Source: Symbioplanes lichenis
GTDB lineage: Bacteria > Actinomycetota > Actinomycetes > Mycobacteriales > Micromonosporaceae
Assembly: GCF_030709675.1 (NCBI RefSeq)
Contig: NZ_JAUZQD010000004.1
Location: 1-64,000 of the forward strand
Length of the DNA: 64,000 bases
Reading direction: 5' to 3'
Both the position numbers and the translations under genes were made by a program. Each line of letters opens with the position of its first letter. Position 1 is the stretch's first letter. The notes beneath the pieces were generated by a model, which saw only the letters and a program-made list of their open reading frames with translations, was not told the DNA's origin and searched no databases. Positions 15,590-23,984 of this stretch are shown here, piece after piece.

Positions 15590-16519
15590 TCACGAGAAGC
15601 GCCGAGGCACCCGCCGCCGAGGGAAGAACGCGCGCCCCTGCCGCAACACATCCCCCACCCGATTGAGGACGCCGTCGCTCGTGAGAAGCAGCTCCCCCAC
15701 GTACGCGGAAGCCCGGTCCATCATCAGCTTCGCCCGCGCGAGATCATCATGGTCCTCGCGCAACTCCCACAGCCGCCGCCCCTGGTCCCAGGCGTGGGCC
15801 CGGGTCGCCGCGACCAGGACCCGCTGGCTCCAGTCGTCGAGGTCGCCGGCGAGGGCGTCGACGCGCAGCTGCCATCGGGTCGAGTAGCGCCGGCGCAGCG
15901 ACGGGATCTCCTCGAAGAAGATCTGGTTGATGAGCAGGTAGTCGGGGTGCTTGTGGTCGGGCGGCTCCACGCCGAGGCCGTCCCACGTGGCGACCAGGGC
16001 GAGGGCCAGGTCGTGGTTGATGTGCGCGTTGACGCCGAGGATGGCGGCGGCGAGCTTGCTGACCTTCTCGTCCTGGGCGCGGCGGAAGAGGACTTCCCAG
16101 GCGTCCGGGGTGGCGAGGTCCTCCTCGCCCCACAGCCGCAGGGCGTCGAAGTAGCGCTTGGCGAACTCGACGTCGAGCAGCTCGAGGAACTCGGGGTCTT
16201 GCACGCCCGGCCCGGTCAGCGCCTTGTCGACCCGGTCGGTGATCGTGAAGTAGAGCGAGTTGAACGACGCCACCCGGTTCTTGGCCGGGGGCGGGAGCAA
16301 CTGCATGATCTCCTGCGTACGCGTGAGCATGGCCAGCACCTCGCCGATGGTCCCCGGCGTGGTGGTGCACAGGTCGGCGATCTGCTCCGACGCGGGCTCC
16401 CAGCCGCGCCCGGGCGGCACGAGGCCCGGCTCGTCCCGGGCCAGCCGGAGGCGCTCGGCGCGCAGCAGGCTGGCGCTGCTCTCGACGCCACCCCGGTCGA
16501 ATGCGACGGTTGATGTCAT
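15590..16519 (-). CDS. DUF5995 family protein
   Basis: This 309-residue soluble protein matches, from memory, the DUF5995 family common in actinomycetes. Recognisable features are ASFNSLYFTITDRVDKAL, NAHINHDLALALV with its paired histidines, and a C-terminal REDHDDLARAKLMMDRASA helix. The histidine and aspartate residues hint at a helical metal-binding fold, but no function is established. The ATG at 16519 follows AGGGGG by six bases, so it is preferred over the longer frame to 16693. It stands alone between two intergenic gaps. Confidence 0.75.
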   Translation of the reverse strand: MTSTVAFDRGGVESSASLLRAERLRLARDEPGLVPPGRGWEPASEQIADLCTTTPGTIGEVLAMLTRTQEIMQLLPPPAKNRVASFNSLYFTITDRVDKALTGPGVQDPEFLELLDVEFAKRYFDALRLWGEEDLATPDAWEVLFRRAQDEKVSKLAAAILGVNAHINHDLALALVATWDGLGVEPPDHKHPDYLLINQIFFEEIPSLRRRYSTRWQLRVDALAGDLDDWSQRVLVAATRAHAWDQGRRLWELREDHDDLARAKLMMDRASAYVGELLLTSDGVLNRVGDVLRQGRAFFPRRRVPRRFS

Positions 16520-16744
16520 GACGGCCCCCTGACCGAACCACGCGGCCCCGGCCGCGCCCGATGTCCACTGCCGACCGCCGGCGACCCCCCAGCCACCGCC
16601 GCGGCCGTCCGCACGCGGGGCGCGAGCCCGATGGCGCGACGAACGGCCGACCGCGCGGCTGGCCTCACGCAGGGCAAGCGCCCGATTGCGCAACGAACAG
16701 CCGCAGAACGCGGATCGACCAGAGCACAGTGCACATCCGTCGAA

Positions 16745-18133
16745 TCAAAGTCCAGGGTGACGTTGGCTACCCGACAGTAAGGACTTCTGGACCTTGCCCA
16801 TCGCGTTGCGCGGGAGATCGCCGACGAGGTGGACGACGCGGGGGCGCTTGTGCGCGGCGAGACGGGCGGCGACGAACGCGATCAGCTCGTCCGGGGCGAC
16901 GCCCGAGGCGATCACGTACGCGGTGATCTGCTGGCCGAGGTCGTCGTGCGGCGTGCCGACCACGGCCGCGGCGGTCACGGCCGGGTGCAGCAGCAACGCG
17001 TCCTCGACCTCGCCGGCGCCGACCCGGAACCCGCCGGTCTTGATCAGGTCGGTGGACGCCCGCCCGACGATCCGGTGCCAGCCGTCGGGCCCGATGGTGG
17101 CGACGTCGCCGGTGTCGAACCACCCGTCGGCCAGCGGGGCGGGCCCGTGCCCGAGATAGCCGTCCAGCAGCGTCGGCCCGGCCACCTGCAGCTGCCCGAT
17201 GGTGGTGCCGTCGGGCGGGACCTCGGCGCCGGACTCGTCCACGAGCCGCGTGCGCACCCCGGCCAGCGGCAGCCCGACGTGCCCGGCGCGGCGCGGACCG
17301 TCGGCGCGGGCGCTGACCGTGATGAGCGTCTCGGTCATGCCGTAGCGCTCGACCGGCGACTGCCCGGTCAGCTCGCTGAGCCGGTCGAACACGGGCCCGG
17401 GCAGCGGCGCGCTCCCGGACACGAGCAGCCGCGCGCCCCGGAGGGCTTGCGCCGCCGCGGGCTCGGCGACCACCCTCGACCACACGGTCGGGACGCCGAA
17501 ATAGAGGGTGCCGCGCGCTCCGGCGTACGCGGAAGGGGTGGGTCTGCCGGTGTGCACCAGGCGCGACCCGGTCCGGAGCGCGCCCAGCACGCCCAGGACG
17601 AGCCCGTGCACGTGGTAGAGCGGCAGGCCGTGCACGAGCGTGTCCTCGGCGGTCCACTGCCAGGCGCCGGCGAGCGCGTCGAGGTCGGCGGCGACGGCGG
17701 CGCGGGAGATGACCACGCCCTTGGGCGGGCCGGTCGTGCCGCTGGTGTAGAGCACGAGCGCGGGAGTCGCCGGGACGGGCTCCTCCGGGATGTCCGACGA
17801 CGGCGGGACGCCCGCGATCGGCGCGCCGGGCACGGCGGGGTCGTCGGAGAGGAAGAGCTCCGCGCCGGAGTCGCGCAGGATGTGCTCGCGCTCGAGGTCG
17901 CCCGCGTCCGGCGGCACGGGCACGACCGGCACCCCGGCCAGCAGCCCGGCGGTGACCGCGACGATCGTGGACAGCCCGGGCGTGGCGTGCACCGCCACGA
18001 TGGGCGCGCCGCGCAGCCGCGCCGCGAGCCCGGCGGCGCGTTCGAGCAGCTCATGGCGCGACACCGCGACGCCGTCTGAGATGATCATGTCAGGGGCGTC
18101 GTCGTCCGCGTGCAACGCTGTCAGCAATCGCAT
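16745..18133 (-). CDS. acyl-CoA synthetase, malonyl-CoA synthetase (MatB)-like
   Basis: This 462-residue ANL-superfamily ligase activates a carboxylate as acyl-AMP and transfers it to CoA. The P-loop is YTSGTTGPPKG (about residue 140), followed by GLPLYHVHGLVLG, ERYGMTET, and the C-terminal catalytic lysine in RNAMGKVQK. The stretch DALAGAWQWTAEDTLVHGLPL closely resembles Streptomyces MatB, so malonate or a methylmalonate-like acid is the best substrate guess. It is transcribed away from the alpha-galactosidase gene through a 60-base shared promoter region. A medium-chain fatty-acid substrate cannot be excluded. Confidence 0.82.
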   Translation of the reverse strand: MRLLTALHADDDAPDMIISDGVAVSRHELLERAAGLAARLRGAPIVAVHATPGLSTIVAVTAGLLAGVPVVPVPPDAGDLEREHILRDSGAELFLSDDPAVPGAPIAGVPPSSDIPEEPVPATPALVLYTSGTTGPPKGVVISRAAVAADLDALAGAWQWTAEDTLVHGLPLYHVHGLVLGVLGALRTGSRLVHTGRPTPSAYAGARGTLYFGVPTVWSRVVAEPAAAQALRGARLLVSGSAPLPGPVFDRLSELTGQSPVERYGMTETLITVSARADGPRRAGHVGLPLAGVRTRLVDESGAEVPPDGTTIGQLQVAGPTLLDGYLGHGPAPLADGWFDTGDVATIGPDGWHRIVGRASTDLIKTGGFRVGAGEVEDALLLHPAVTAAAVVGTPHDDLGQQITAYVIASGVAPDELIAFVAARLAAHKRPRVVHLVGDLPRNAMGKVQKSLLSGSQRHPGL

Positions 18134-18193
18134 GCGGCGATGATCCCAGACCCCACCGACATTTCCGCCGTCCCGCCGATCCGGAGGCCGCCC

Positions 18194-20380
18194 GTGAGCA
18201 TCGATGAAGGCGCGGTCTGTGCGCTGACCGCGGGAGGCGTCAGCGTCCTCGTCGAGACCGGCGGCGACCGGCTGCCCGCCGTGACCTACTGGGGTCCGGA
18301 GCTGCCCGGCCTCGACGAGGACCTGGCCACCGCGCTGATCACCGCCGCCGTCCCGATGACCGGTTCCAACGACGTCGAGCCCCGGCCCCGGCTGTCCCTG
18401 GTCCCCGAGCACAGCACCGGCTGGGCCGGGCGACCCGGTCTGACGGGCGCGTTCGCGAACCCGTTCGCCGGGTCGTTCGCGGGCGAGGGCTGGTCACCGG
18501 CGTTCACGGTCACGTCCGTCACCCTCGACGGCGACCCTGTGACGGGCTTCACCGCCTCCTGTGCGGGCGTCCTCGAGGCGGTCGCCCTCGACGACACCGA
18601 GCGCCTCGAGCTGCGGGTCGTCCTGGAGCTGCGCGACACCGGCCTCGTGCGCACGCGAGCCACGATCAAGAACTTGGCCCCCCGCCCGTACGCGATGCAG
18701 GGTCTGGTTGTCGCCTTGCCCGTCCCCCCGGAGGCAGCCGAGCTGCTCGACTTCGGCGGACGGCACAATCAGGAGCGGGTGCCGCAGCGGTCGCCGTTCA
18801 CGTTCGGCGTGCACGCCCGCGAGAACCGCAAGGGGCGCACGGGAGCCGACAGCGCCTACCTCCTGCACGCCGGCACTCCCGGCTTCGGCTTCGCGTCGGG
18901 CGACATCTGGGCCGTGCACACCGCGTGGAGCGGCAACCACCTGCACTACGCCGAGCGCGCGCACACCGGGGAACAGCTGCTCGGCGGCGGCGAGCTCCTG
19001 CTGCCGGGCGAGATCATCCTGCAGGGCGGAGACGCGTACGGGAGTCCCTGGCTCTATGGCTCGTGGGGCCGCGGCCTGGACGCCGTCGCCCACCGCTTCC
19101 ACCGGCATCTGCGCGCGCGTGACCACAAGGTCTCAACCGACCGCCCCGTGACGATCAACGTGTGGGAAGCCGTCTACTTCGACCACGACCTCGACCGGCT
19201 CCTCGACCTGGCCGAACGCGCCGCGGCCGCCGGTGTCGAACGTTACGTCCTCGACGACGGCTGGTTCGGCTCCCGCCGCGACGACACGTCCGGCCTGGGC
19301 GACTGGACCGTCTCCGCCGACGTCTGGCCGGACGGCCTGCACCCGCTGGTCGACCGCGTCCGCGCGCTGGGCATGCAGTTCGGCCTGTGGTTCGAGCCCG
19401 AGATGGTCAACCCCGACTCCGACCTCGCCCGCGCCCACCCCGACTGGATCATGTCGGCCCGCCGCTCCTGGCCCGTCGAATCCCGCGCCCAGCAGGTCCT
19501 CAACCTCGCCATCCCCGCCGCGTACGAGCACGTCAAGGCCCAGATGACGGCGGTGATCCGCGAGTACGCCATCGACTACGTCAAGTGGGACCACAACCGC
19601 GACCTGACCGAGGCCGGCAACCAGCAGCGGGGCGGCCGGGCGGCGGTCCACGCCCAGACGCTGGCCTTCTACCGGCTCCTCGACGAGCTGCGCGGTCTCT
19701 TCCCCGCACTGGAGATCGAGTCCTGCTCCTCCGGGGGCGCTCGCGTGGATCTGGGCGTCCTGGAACGTACGGACCGGGTGTGGGTCTCGGACAACATCGA
19801 CCCGCACGACCGCCAGCGCACGCTCCGCTGGACCACCCAGCTCCTCCCGCCCGAGTTCATGGGCTCCCACATCGCCTCGGGCCGCTCGCACGTCACGGGC
19901 CGCAGCCACGACCTGTCCTACCGCGCGGGCACGGCCGTCTTCGGCCACCTGGGCATCGAGTGGGATCTCGCCCAGGCGACGCCGGCCGAGCTGGAGGAGC
20001 TGAGCGCGTGGATCACGTTCTTCAAGTCTCACCGCGCGCTGCTGCTGGGCGGGGACCTGGTGCGCATGGACGGGTACGACGACCGGATCCTGGTGCACGG
20101 GGTGCTGGCGCCGGACCGCTCACGCGCGATCTTCGCCGTGGCGGTGACCGACAGCATCCTGCCTGATCCGGGGGCGCGGGTGCGGCTGCGCGGCCTGGAC
20201 CCCGCGCGGCGCTACCGGGTGCAGCCGGTGCTGGTGGGCAGCGCACCGGCCGGCCTGCTCCCGCCGCCGTGGTGGGCCACGGAGCTGGTCCTTACGGGGG
20301 CCGCCCTCGAGCACGCGGGGTTCGCGAGCCCTCGGATGTTCCCGGACCAGGTCGTCCTCTACCGGGCCGACGCCGTCTGA
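18194..20380 (+). CDS. alpha-galactosidase, glycoside hydrolase family 36
   Basis: This 728-residue enzyme removes terminal alpha-galactose from oligosaccharides such as melibiose or raffinose. The N-terminal beta-sandwich (residues 1-310) is followed by the barrel with VLDDGWFG, GLWFEPEMVNPDSDL, the nucleophile in VKWDHNRD (about residue 463) and the CSSGGARVDLGVL plus SDNIDPHDR segment holding the acid/base aspartate. A small C-terminal beta-domain ends the protein. No signal peptide is seen, so it is cytosolic. The GTG at 18194 follows GGAGG by seven bases and is preferred over an ATG at 18140. Confidence 0.93.
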   Translation: MSIDEGAVCALTAGGVSVLVETGGDRLPAVTYWGPELPGLDEDLATALITAAVPMTGSNDVEPRPRLSLVPEHSTGWAGRPGLTGAFANPFAGSFAGEGWSPAFTVTSVTLDGDPVTGFTASCAGVLEAVALDDTERLELRVVLELRDTGLVRTRATIKNLAPRPYAMQGLVVALPVPPEAAELLDFGGRHNQERVPQRSPFTFGVHARENRKGRTGADSAYLLHAGTPGFGFASGDIWAVHTAWSGNHLHYAERAHTGEQLLGGGELLLPGEIILQGGDAYGSPWLYGSWGRGLDAVAHRFHRHLRARDHKVSTDRPVTINVWEAVYFDHDLDRLLDLAERAAAAGVERYVLDDGWFGSRRDDTSGLGDWTVSADVWPDGLHPLVDRVRALGMQFGLWFEPEMVNPDSDLARAHPDWIMSARRSWPVESRAQQVLNLAIPAAYEHVKAQMTAVIREYAIDYVKWDHNRDLTEAGNQQRGGRAAVHAQTLAFYRLLDELRGLFPALEIESCSSGGARVDLGVLERTDRVWVSDNIDPHDRQRTLRWTTQLLPPEFMGSHIASGRSHVTGRSHDLSYRAGTAVFGHLGIEWDLAQATPAELEELSAWITFFKSHRALLLGGDLVRMDGYDDRILVHGVLAPDRSRAIFAVAVTDSILPDPGARVRLRGLDPARRYRVQPVLVGSAPAGLLPPPWWATELVLTGAALEHAGFASPRMFPDQVVLYRADAV

Positions 20381-20394
20381 CCGACCACGGTTGC

Positions 20395-22959
20395 TCAGCC
20401 CGGCCGGACCAGCAGGTAAGCCAGTCCCACCGGCCGCTCGACGCCGAAGAATGACAAATCCCAATCATGGGTGATGCGCATCGATCCGTCGGTCGCCATG
20501 AGCACAAATGGCTTCCGTACGGGCGCTTCCCATTGGGCTCGCACCGCGGCCCCGGCGTCCCACGCCTCGCCTATCAGGCCGACGCAGAGCTGAACAATAG
20601 AAGATTCTTCGGTTTCTTCCCAGGGCCAGTGCGCCGAGCCCGCCCCGTACACCACGGGCATGTACTCGTCGACGATCAGCAAATCGTCGGCGATCTCCGG
20701 GGTCGCACCGCCGAGGTCACCCCACCGCAGGAAAGCACCGTCCGGCACCAACCGGATCGCGGGCCGATCCTTGGCCCATTCCCGAACCTGCGCCGGCGTC
20801 AGGTATCCCTTGGCCGACAAGGCGACCGCGAGGCTGCCCACCGGCGCGCCGAGCCGATGCGCCGTTGCCGCCAATCGCACTTGCTGAGCGGGATGCTTGC
20901 CTTGCGCATCGAAGAGGGCCACCTGGTGAGCAGCCCACCGGGACAAGACATCGTGCCCAACAAGCGGGCGGCCCTCGTCCCGAGCAGCCCGGATAGCTCT
21001 ACCCAGAAACACACCGGTCAGTCCTGAGATAGTTGTCGCTGTTCGCGCACCACCGACCGTGACAACAGCCGCATTGTCAATTTCCGTCAGCCGATCCGAA
21101 ACGTACGAGCCTGTGTCGATGGCTGCACGGCCCAGCACCACCCCGTTGTCATCGATGATGGGAGACATCATTCCGGCAACCCCCAACCGGTCGGATGCTG
21201 ACATGTTCATCTCCTCGAGAAACGCCTCGGACGTGGAGGTGATCCAAGCATCGGCGGCTAGGACCGAACGAGGCTCTCCAGCGGTCGGCAGGACTTCGAT
21301 ATCAACGTCATTCGTGGGGAAGAGCTGCCGACACGTGTCCGAGAAGGGCCCGCCTCCGAAACTGTCGAGGATCTCGTTCGCCACGTGAACGGCAATTTCC
21401 GTGCCGCCGTAGGGGACGGCCTGCGAATGGCTGGGGCCCAGGACCGGACGGGCGTTCAAACCATGGCGGAACTCCAGCGTGTGGGTGCGGTCGGCGCCCT
21501 GGTCGTACCGGCGGGAGGTGACCCGGACCCGATCACCGAGCATGAACACCGCGAAGAAGCCGATGCCGTACCTACCCGTCGGCGAGAAGCCCGAGCTGAG
21601 CAGCCCCGGCAGGTCATGGCGGGCGTCCGGGGTCGACCAGTACGACGTCCCGAAGTCGAGCAGCGGCCCACCCAGCACCGCCCGCGTCATGCCGATGCCG
21701 TTGTCGCGCACGATCAGCCACTTGCCGCCGGGATCCTTCTCGTCCTCGACGATGTCCACCTCGACCCGGAGCCGCAGCTCACCGCCGTCGCCTTGCAGCG
21801 CCCGCCGCGCCCGGACCGCGTCCATGCCGTTGCTGATCAGCTCGCGCAGGGCGGCTTCCGGGTTGTCGCCGTAGAGCTCGGTACCTCCGAGCTTGCGAAC
21901 CAGGTCGATGACGTTGCCGACGCGGACCCGGGCGTCCACCGGATACCAGCCGCGCACCTTGATCCGCTCGGCCAGGCCCGGCAGGTCGTCCACATAGCCG
22001 ACCGACCGCGCTGCGAACCGGGGCCGCCCGGTGTCGGCGAGCAGGGTATCGCAGGCGCGCAATTCATGGTCGGCCGCGCGCAGGGCGTCGACACACAGCC
22101 ACCACGCCTCCGCCTCCTCCGGGCCGAACGGCTGCGACGCGGTGTAGACGAGCCTGTCTCCCTTGAGCAGCGGACGCTGCAGACGCTCCTGGAAGTCCCA
22201 GTGCGGCAGGGACGACTCCTCGACCGGGGACACCGCACGCAGGAAACTGGGAGCCCGCCGGTTGTCGAGGTGATTGGCGTCGGCCACCCGCAGCAGGCAC
22301 GCGATCTTCAGCGGATCGACCACCCACTCCCGCGGCATGGTGCCGGACGCGCCGACCGGCTCGGAGAACTCCGCCTGCAGGCGCTCGGGGTTCCACCAGT
22401 GGCTCGCGGCGATCAGTCCGATCAGCTCACCGTACGTCTTCCGGAGCTCGCCGTCGGCGATCAGGTAGTGCTCCCGGTACGGCTGAACCGGCAGCTTCGC
22501 AGCTTGTTCGCCGTGGTGGGTGCGCAACAACTCCCGCTCCGCTGCGGCACGCACCGCCGCGGGCGGGTCCGACAGCTCCTCCGGAGTGGGCTGCTCGCCG
22601 TGCTGGGCGAAGAAGTTCGCGAACACGGCGTCCCGCCAGCGCTCGGCGCCCACATGATCGTGCAGATCGCCGGGCAGCGCCGCCTTGGCCATCGCGAGGT
22701 CATGGACGAGCAGAGCGCAGCCTAGGACGAAGCCCTCCGTCGGGGTGAGCGGGTACTCGCCGGCGATGAGGTCCGCGGTCTCCCACAGGGCGTCCGCGTG
22801 GGTGACGTCGTGGACGGTGTACGACGGATGGTCCGCGCGGATGGATCCGCCGATCGTCTCGGCCCTCTTCCGGCAGTCCAGCAAGCTGAGACGCAGCCTC
22901 TCCACAGCGTCCCCGCCGGACCGGGGAAACGTCCGGTTGTACAGCTCCGTAGTGAACAC
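20395..22959 (-). CDS. HD-domain protein fused to an Hsp90-type (GHKL) ATPase
   Basis: About 854 residues. Residues 30-260 look like an HD phosphohydrolase-type domain: H54 in VTHADAL, H86-D87 in LLVHDLA, and a late aspartate in LLRVADANHLD. Residues 350-600 are a GHKL ATPase close to Hsp90: N-box ALRELISNGMDAV, DNGIGM, and the lid segment GRYGIGFFAVFMLGD. The C-terminal 250 residues are unfamiliar. HD plus Hsp90-like ATPase architectures have been discussed as parts of bacterial conflict systems (from memory). The GTG at 22959 follows AAGGGAG; an ATG at 22989 has no such site. It is the last gene of a probable three-gene operon. Confidence 0.8.
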   Translation of the reverse strand: MFTTELYNRTFPRSGGDAVERLRLSLLDCRKRAETIGGSIRADHPSYTVHDVTHADALWETADLIAGEYPLTPTEGFVLGCALLVHDLAMAKAALPGDLHDHVGAERWRDAVFANFFAQHGEQPTPEELSDPPAAVRAAAERELLRTHHGEQAAKLPVQPYREHYLIADGELRKTYGELIGLIAASHWWNPERLQAEFSEPVGASGTMPREWVVDPLKIACLLRVADANHLDNRRAPSFLRAVSPVEESSLPHWDFQERLQRPLLKGDRLVYTASQPFGPEEAEAWWLCVDALRAADHELRACDTLLADTGRPRFAARSVGYVDDLPGLAERIKVRGWYPVDARVRVGNVIDLVRKLGGTELYGDNPEAALRELISNGMDAVRARRALQGDGGELRLRVEVDIVEDEKDPGGKWLIVRDNGIGMTRAVLGGPLLDFGTSYWSTPDARHDLPGLLSSGFSPTGRYGIGFFAVFMLGDRVRVTSRRYDQGADRTHTLEFRHGLNARPVLGPSHSQAVPYGGTEIAVHVANEILDSFGGGPFSDTCRQLFPTNDVDIEVLPTAGEPRSVLAADAWITSTSEAFLEEMNMSASDRLGVAGMMSPIIDDNGVVLGRAAIDTGSYVSDRLTEIDNAAVVTVGGARTATTISGLTGVFLGRAIRAARDEGRPLVGHDVLSRWAAHQVALFDAQGKHPAQQVRLAATAHRLGAPVGSLAVALSAKGYLTPAQVREWAKDRPAIRLVPDGAFLRWGDLGGATPEIADDLLIVDEYMPVVYGAGSAHWPWEETEESSIVQLCVGLIGEAWDAGAAVRAQWEAPVRKPFVLMATDGSMRITHDWDLSFFGVERPVGLAYLLVRPG

Positions 22960-23004
22960 CGCTGGCTCCCTTCGGCGTCGCCGTAGCATAAGCCCGCGTC
23001 AGTC

Positions 23005-23457
23005 TCAGGAGTCGAACAGCACCTCGCCGACCGTTGTGGCGCTCCACCACCGGATGCGGTCGCGGTCGGCTCGGGTCAGGGCTGTGGTGTCCGCGCGGCC
23101 GAGCGGCACATCCAGCTCGTCCGGCCCCAGCACGTCGAAGCCGGCGGTCGCGAAACCCGCCGCCCACCACGGCGGGTCCAGGAAGCGGCCCGGAGTGCTT
23201 CCCTCGCCGGGACAGCGCAGGCCGGCGCCCCGTTGGACGACCGCGACCACCGGCCGGTGAAGATGACACAGGACCGTGTGGGTGCCGATCGTGGCCGAGT
23301 GGAACATGTCCGGGTAGCGGCGTGGCGTCAGCTCCTCGACGGGCTCGCCCAGGGCCGCCTCAACCTCGTGACAGGCCGCGGTGAAGCGCCGGACGTCGGT
23401 ATGCGGCACGGTTCCGACGTCGAAGCCGACGGCCACGCGGTCCAGCGGAAACACCAC
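23005..23457 (-). CDS. small protein of unknown function, in operon with the HD-GHKL gene
   Basis: I do not recognise this 150-residue soluble protein. Visible features: an alternating hydrophobic N-terminus (VAVGFDVGTV), a central HTVLCHLHRPVVAVV strand pair with a cysteine and two histidines, a PPWWAAGFATAGFDVLGPDEL segment, and a C-terminal WWSATTVGEVLF. The fold looks compact and mixed alpha/beta. It lies 26 bases after the holin-like gene and 45 bases before the HD-GHKL gene, same strand, so it is likely co-transcribed. Two adjacent GTG codons (23457, 23454) could start it. It may be a partner, adaptor or inhibitor of the ATPase; that is inference. Confidence 0.65.
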   Translation of the reverse strand: MVFPLDRVAVGFDVGTVPHTDVRRFTAACHEVEAALGEPVEELTPRRYPDMFHSATIGTHTVLCHLHRPVVAVVQRGAGLRCPGEGSTPGRFLDPPWWAAGFATAGFDVLGPDELDVPLGRADTTALTRADRDRIRWWSATTVGEVLFDS

Positions 23458-23483
23458 GCCCGCAATCTACCGCCGGCAGCCGA

Positions 23484-23873
23484 TCAGGAGTCCTTGCCCC
23501 AGCCGACCTGGGTGCCGGTCTCCGGCGTCGCGGCCGGCGCCAGGTAGACGACAGCGGCCCCGCCCGCGGCGATGACGATCTGCCCCCAGTCACCCATCGA
23601 GATGCCGCCGTCGAGGGCGAGCGTCGCGGCCACGTTCAGGGCGGAGAGCCCCACGGCCACGGCGCTCTTCGCCCACTTGGCGTTCGGGGCGAGCGGGACG
23701 ATGTAGACGCCGACGTTGGTCACGATGGCGATGGCGATGGAGACGGCGCCGGCCGCGCCGATGCGGCCCTGTTGGAGCAGCGGATAGACGGCGGTGGCGA
23801 CGGTGACGGCGAAGGCGGCGATCGTCTTGCCGTGGGTCTTGACGGGTGTGCGGGCCGGAGTCTGAACGGTCAC
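23484..23873 (-). CDS. small holin-like membrane protein
   Basis: 129 residues. After a basic, Pro/Thr-rich 20-residue head it has four hydrophobic segments (TIAAFAVTVATAVYPLL, AVSIAIAIVTNVGVYIV, SAVAVGLSALNVAATLAL, IVIAAGGAAVVYLAP). It ends in a short charged tail. Size and pattern recall phage holins, and similar proteins occur in actinophages and in isolated chromosomal genes. The GTG at 23873 follows GGAGGG by five bases. A strong terminator of the upstream efflux gene lies just before it, so this is the first gene of a unit with the small protein and the HD-GHKL ATPase. No lysin or other phage gene is nearby. Confidence 0.65.
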   Translation of the reverse strand: MTVQTPARTPVKTHGKTIAAFAVTVATAVYPLLQQGRIGAAGAVSIAIAIVTNVGVYIVPLAPNAKWAKSAVAVGLSALNVAATLALDGGISMGDWGQIVIAAGGAAVVYLAPAATPETGTQVGWGKDS

Positions 23874-23939
23874 GGGATCCCTCCCCCATGAGGTGACTCC
23901 GGTAGGAGGGGCCGCCCGCACCCGCAGATACGTACGCGA

Positions 23940-23971
23940 GAGCCGCCTCACCCGGTCGGTTGAGGCGGCTC
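23940..23971 (-). terminator. strong hairpin after the efflux gene
   Basis: An 11-bp perfect stem, GAGCCGCCTCA and TGAGGCGGCTC, encloses a 10-base loop, 14 bases beyond the stop of the MFS gene. There is no T-tract, which is usual in actinomycetes. It separates the efflux pair from the holin-like/HD-GHKL unit. Confidence 0.8.
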
Positions 23972-23984
23972 CGGCCGATCGAGG

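Noticed and set aside
23484..23873. Prophage remnant, based on the holin-like gene
   Set aside because: No lysin, integrase, capsid or attachment-site repeat is seen within 10 kb on either side.
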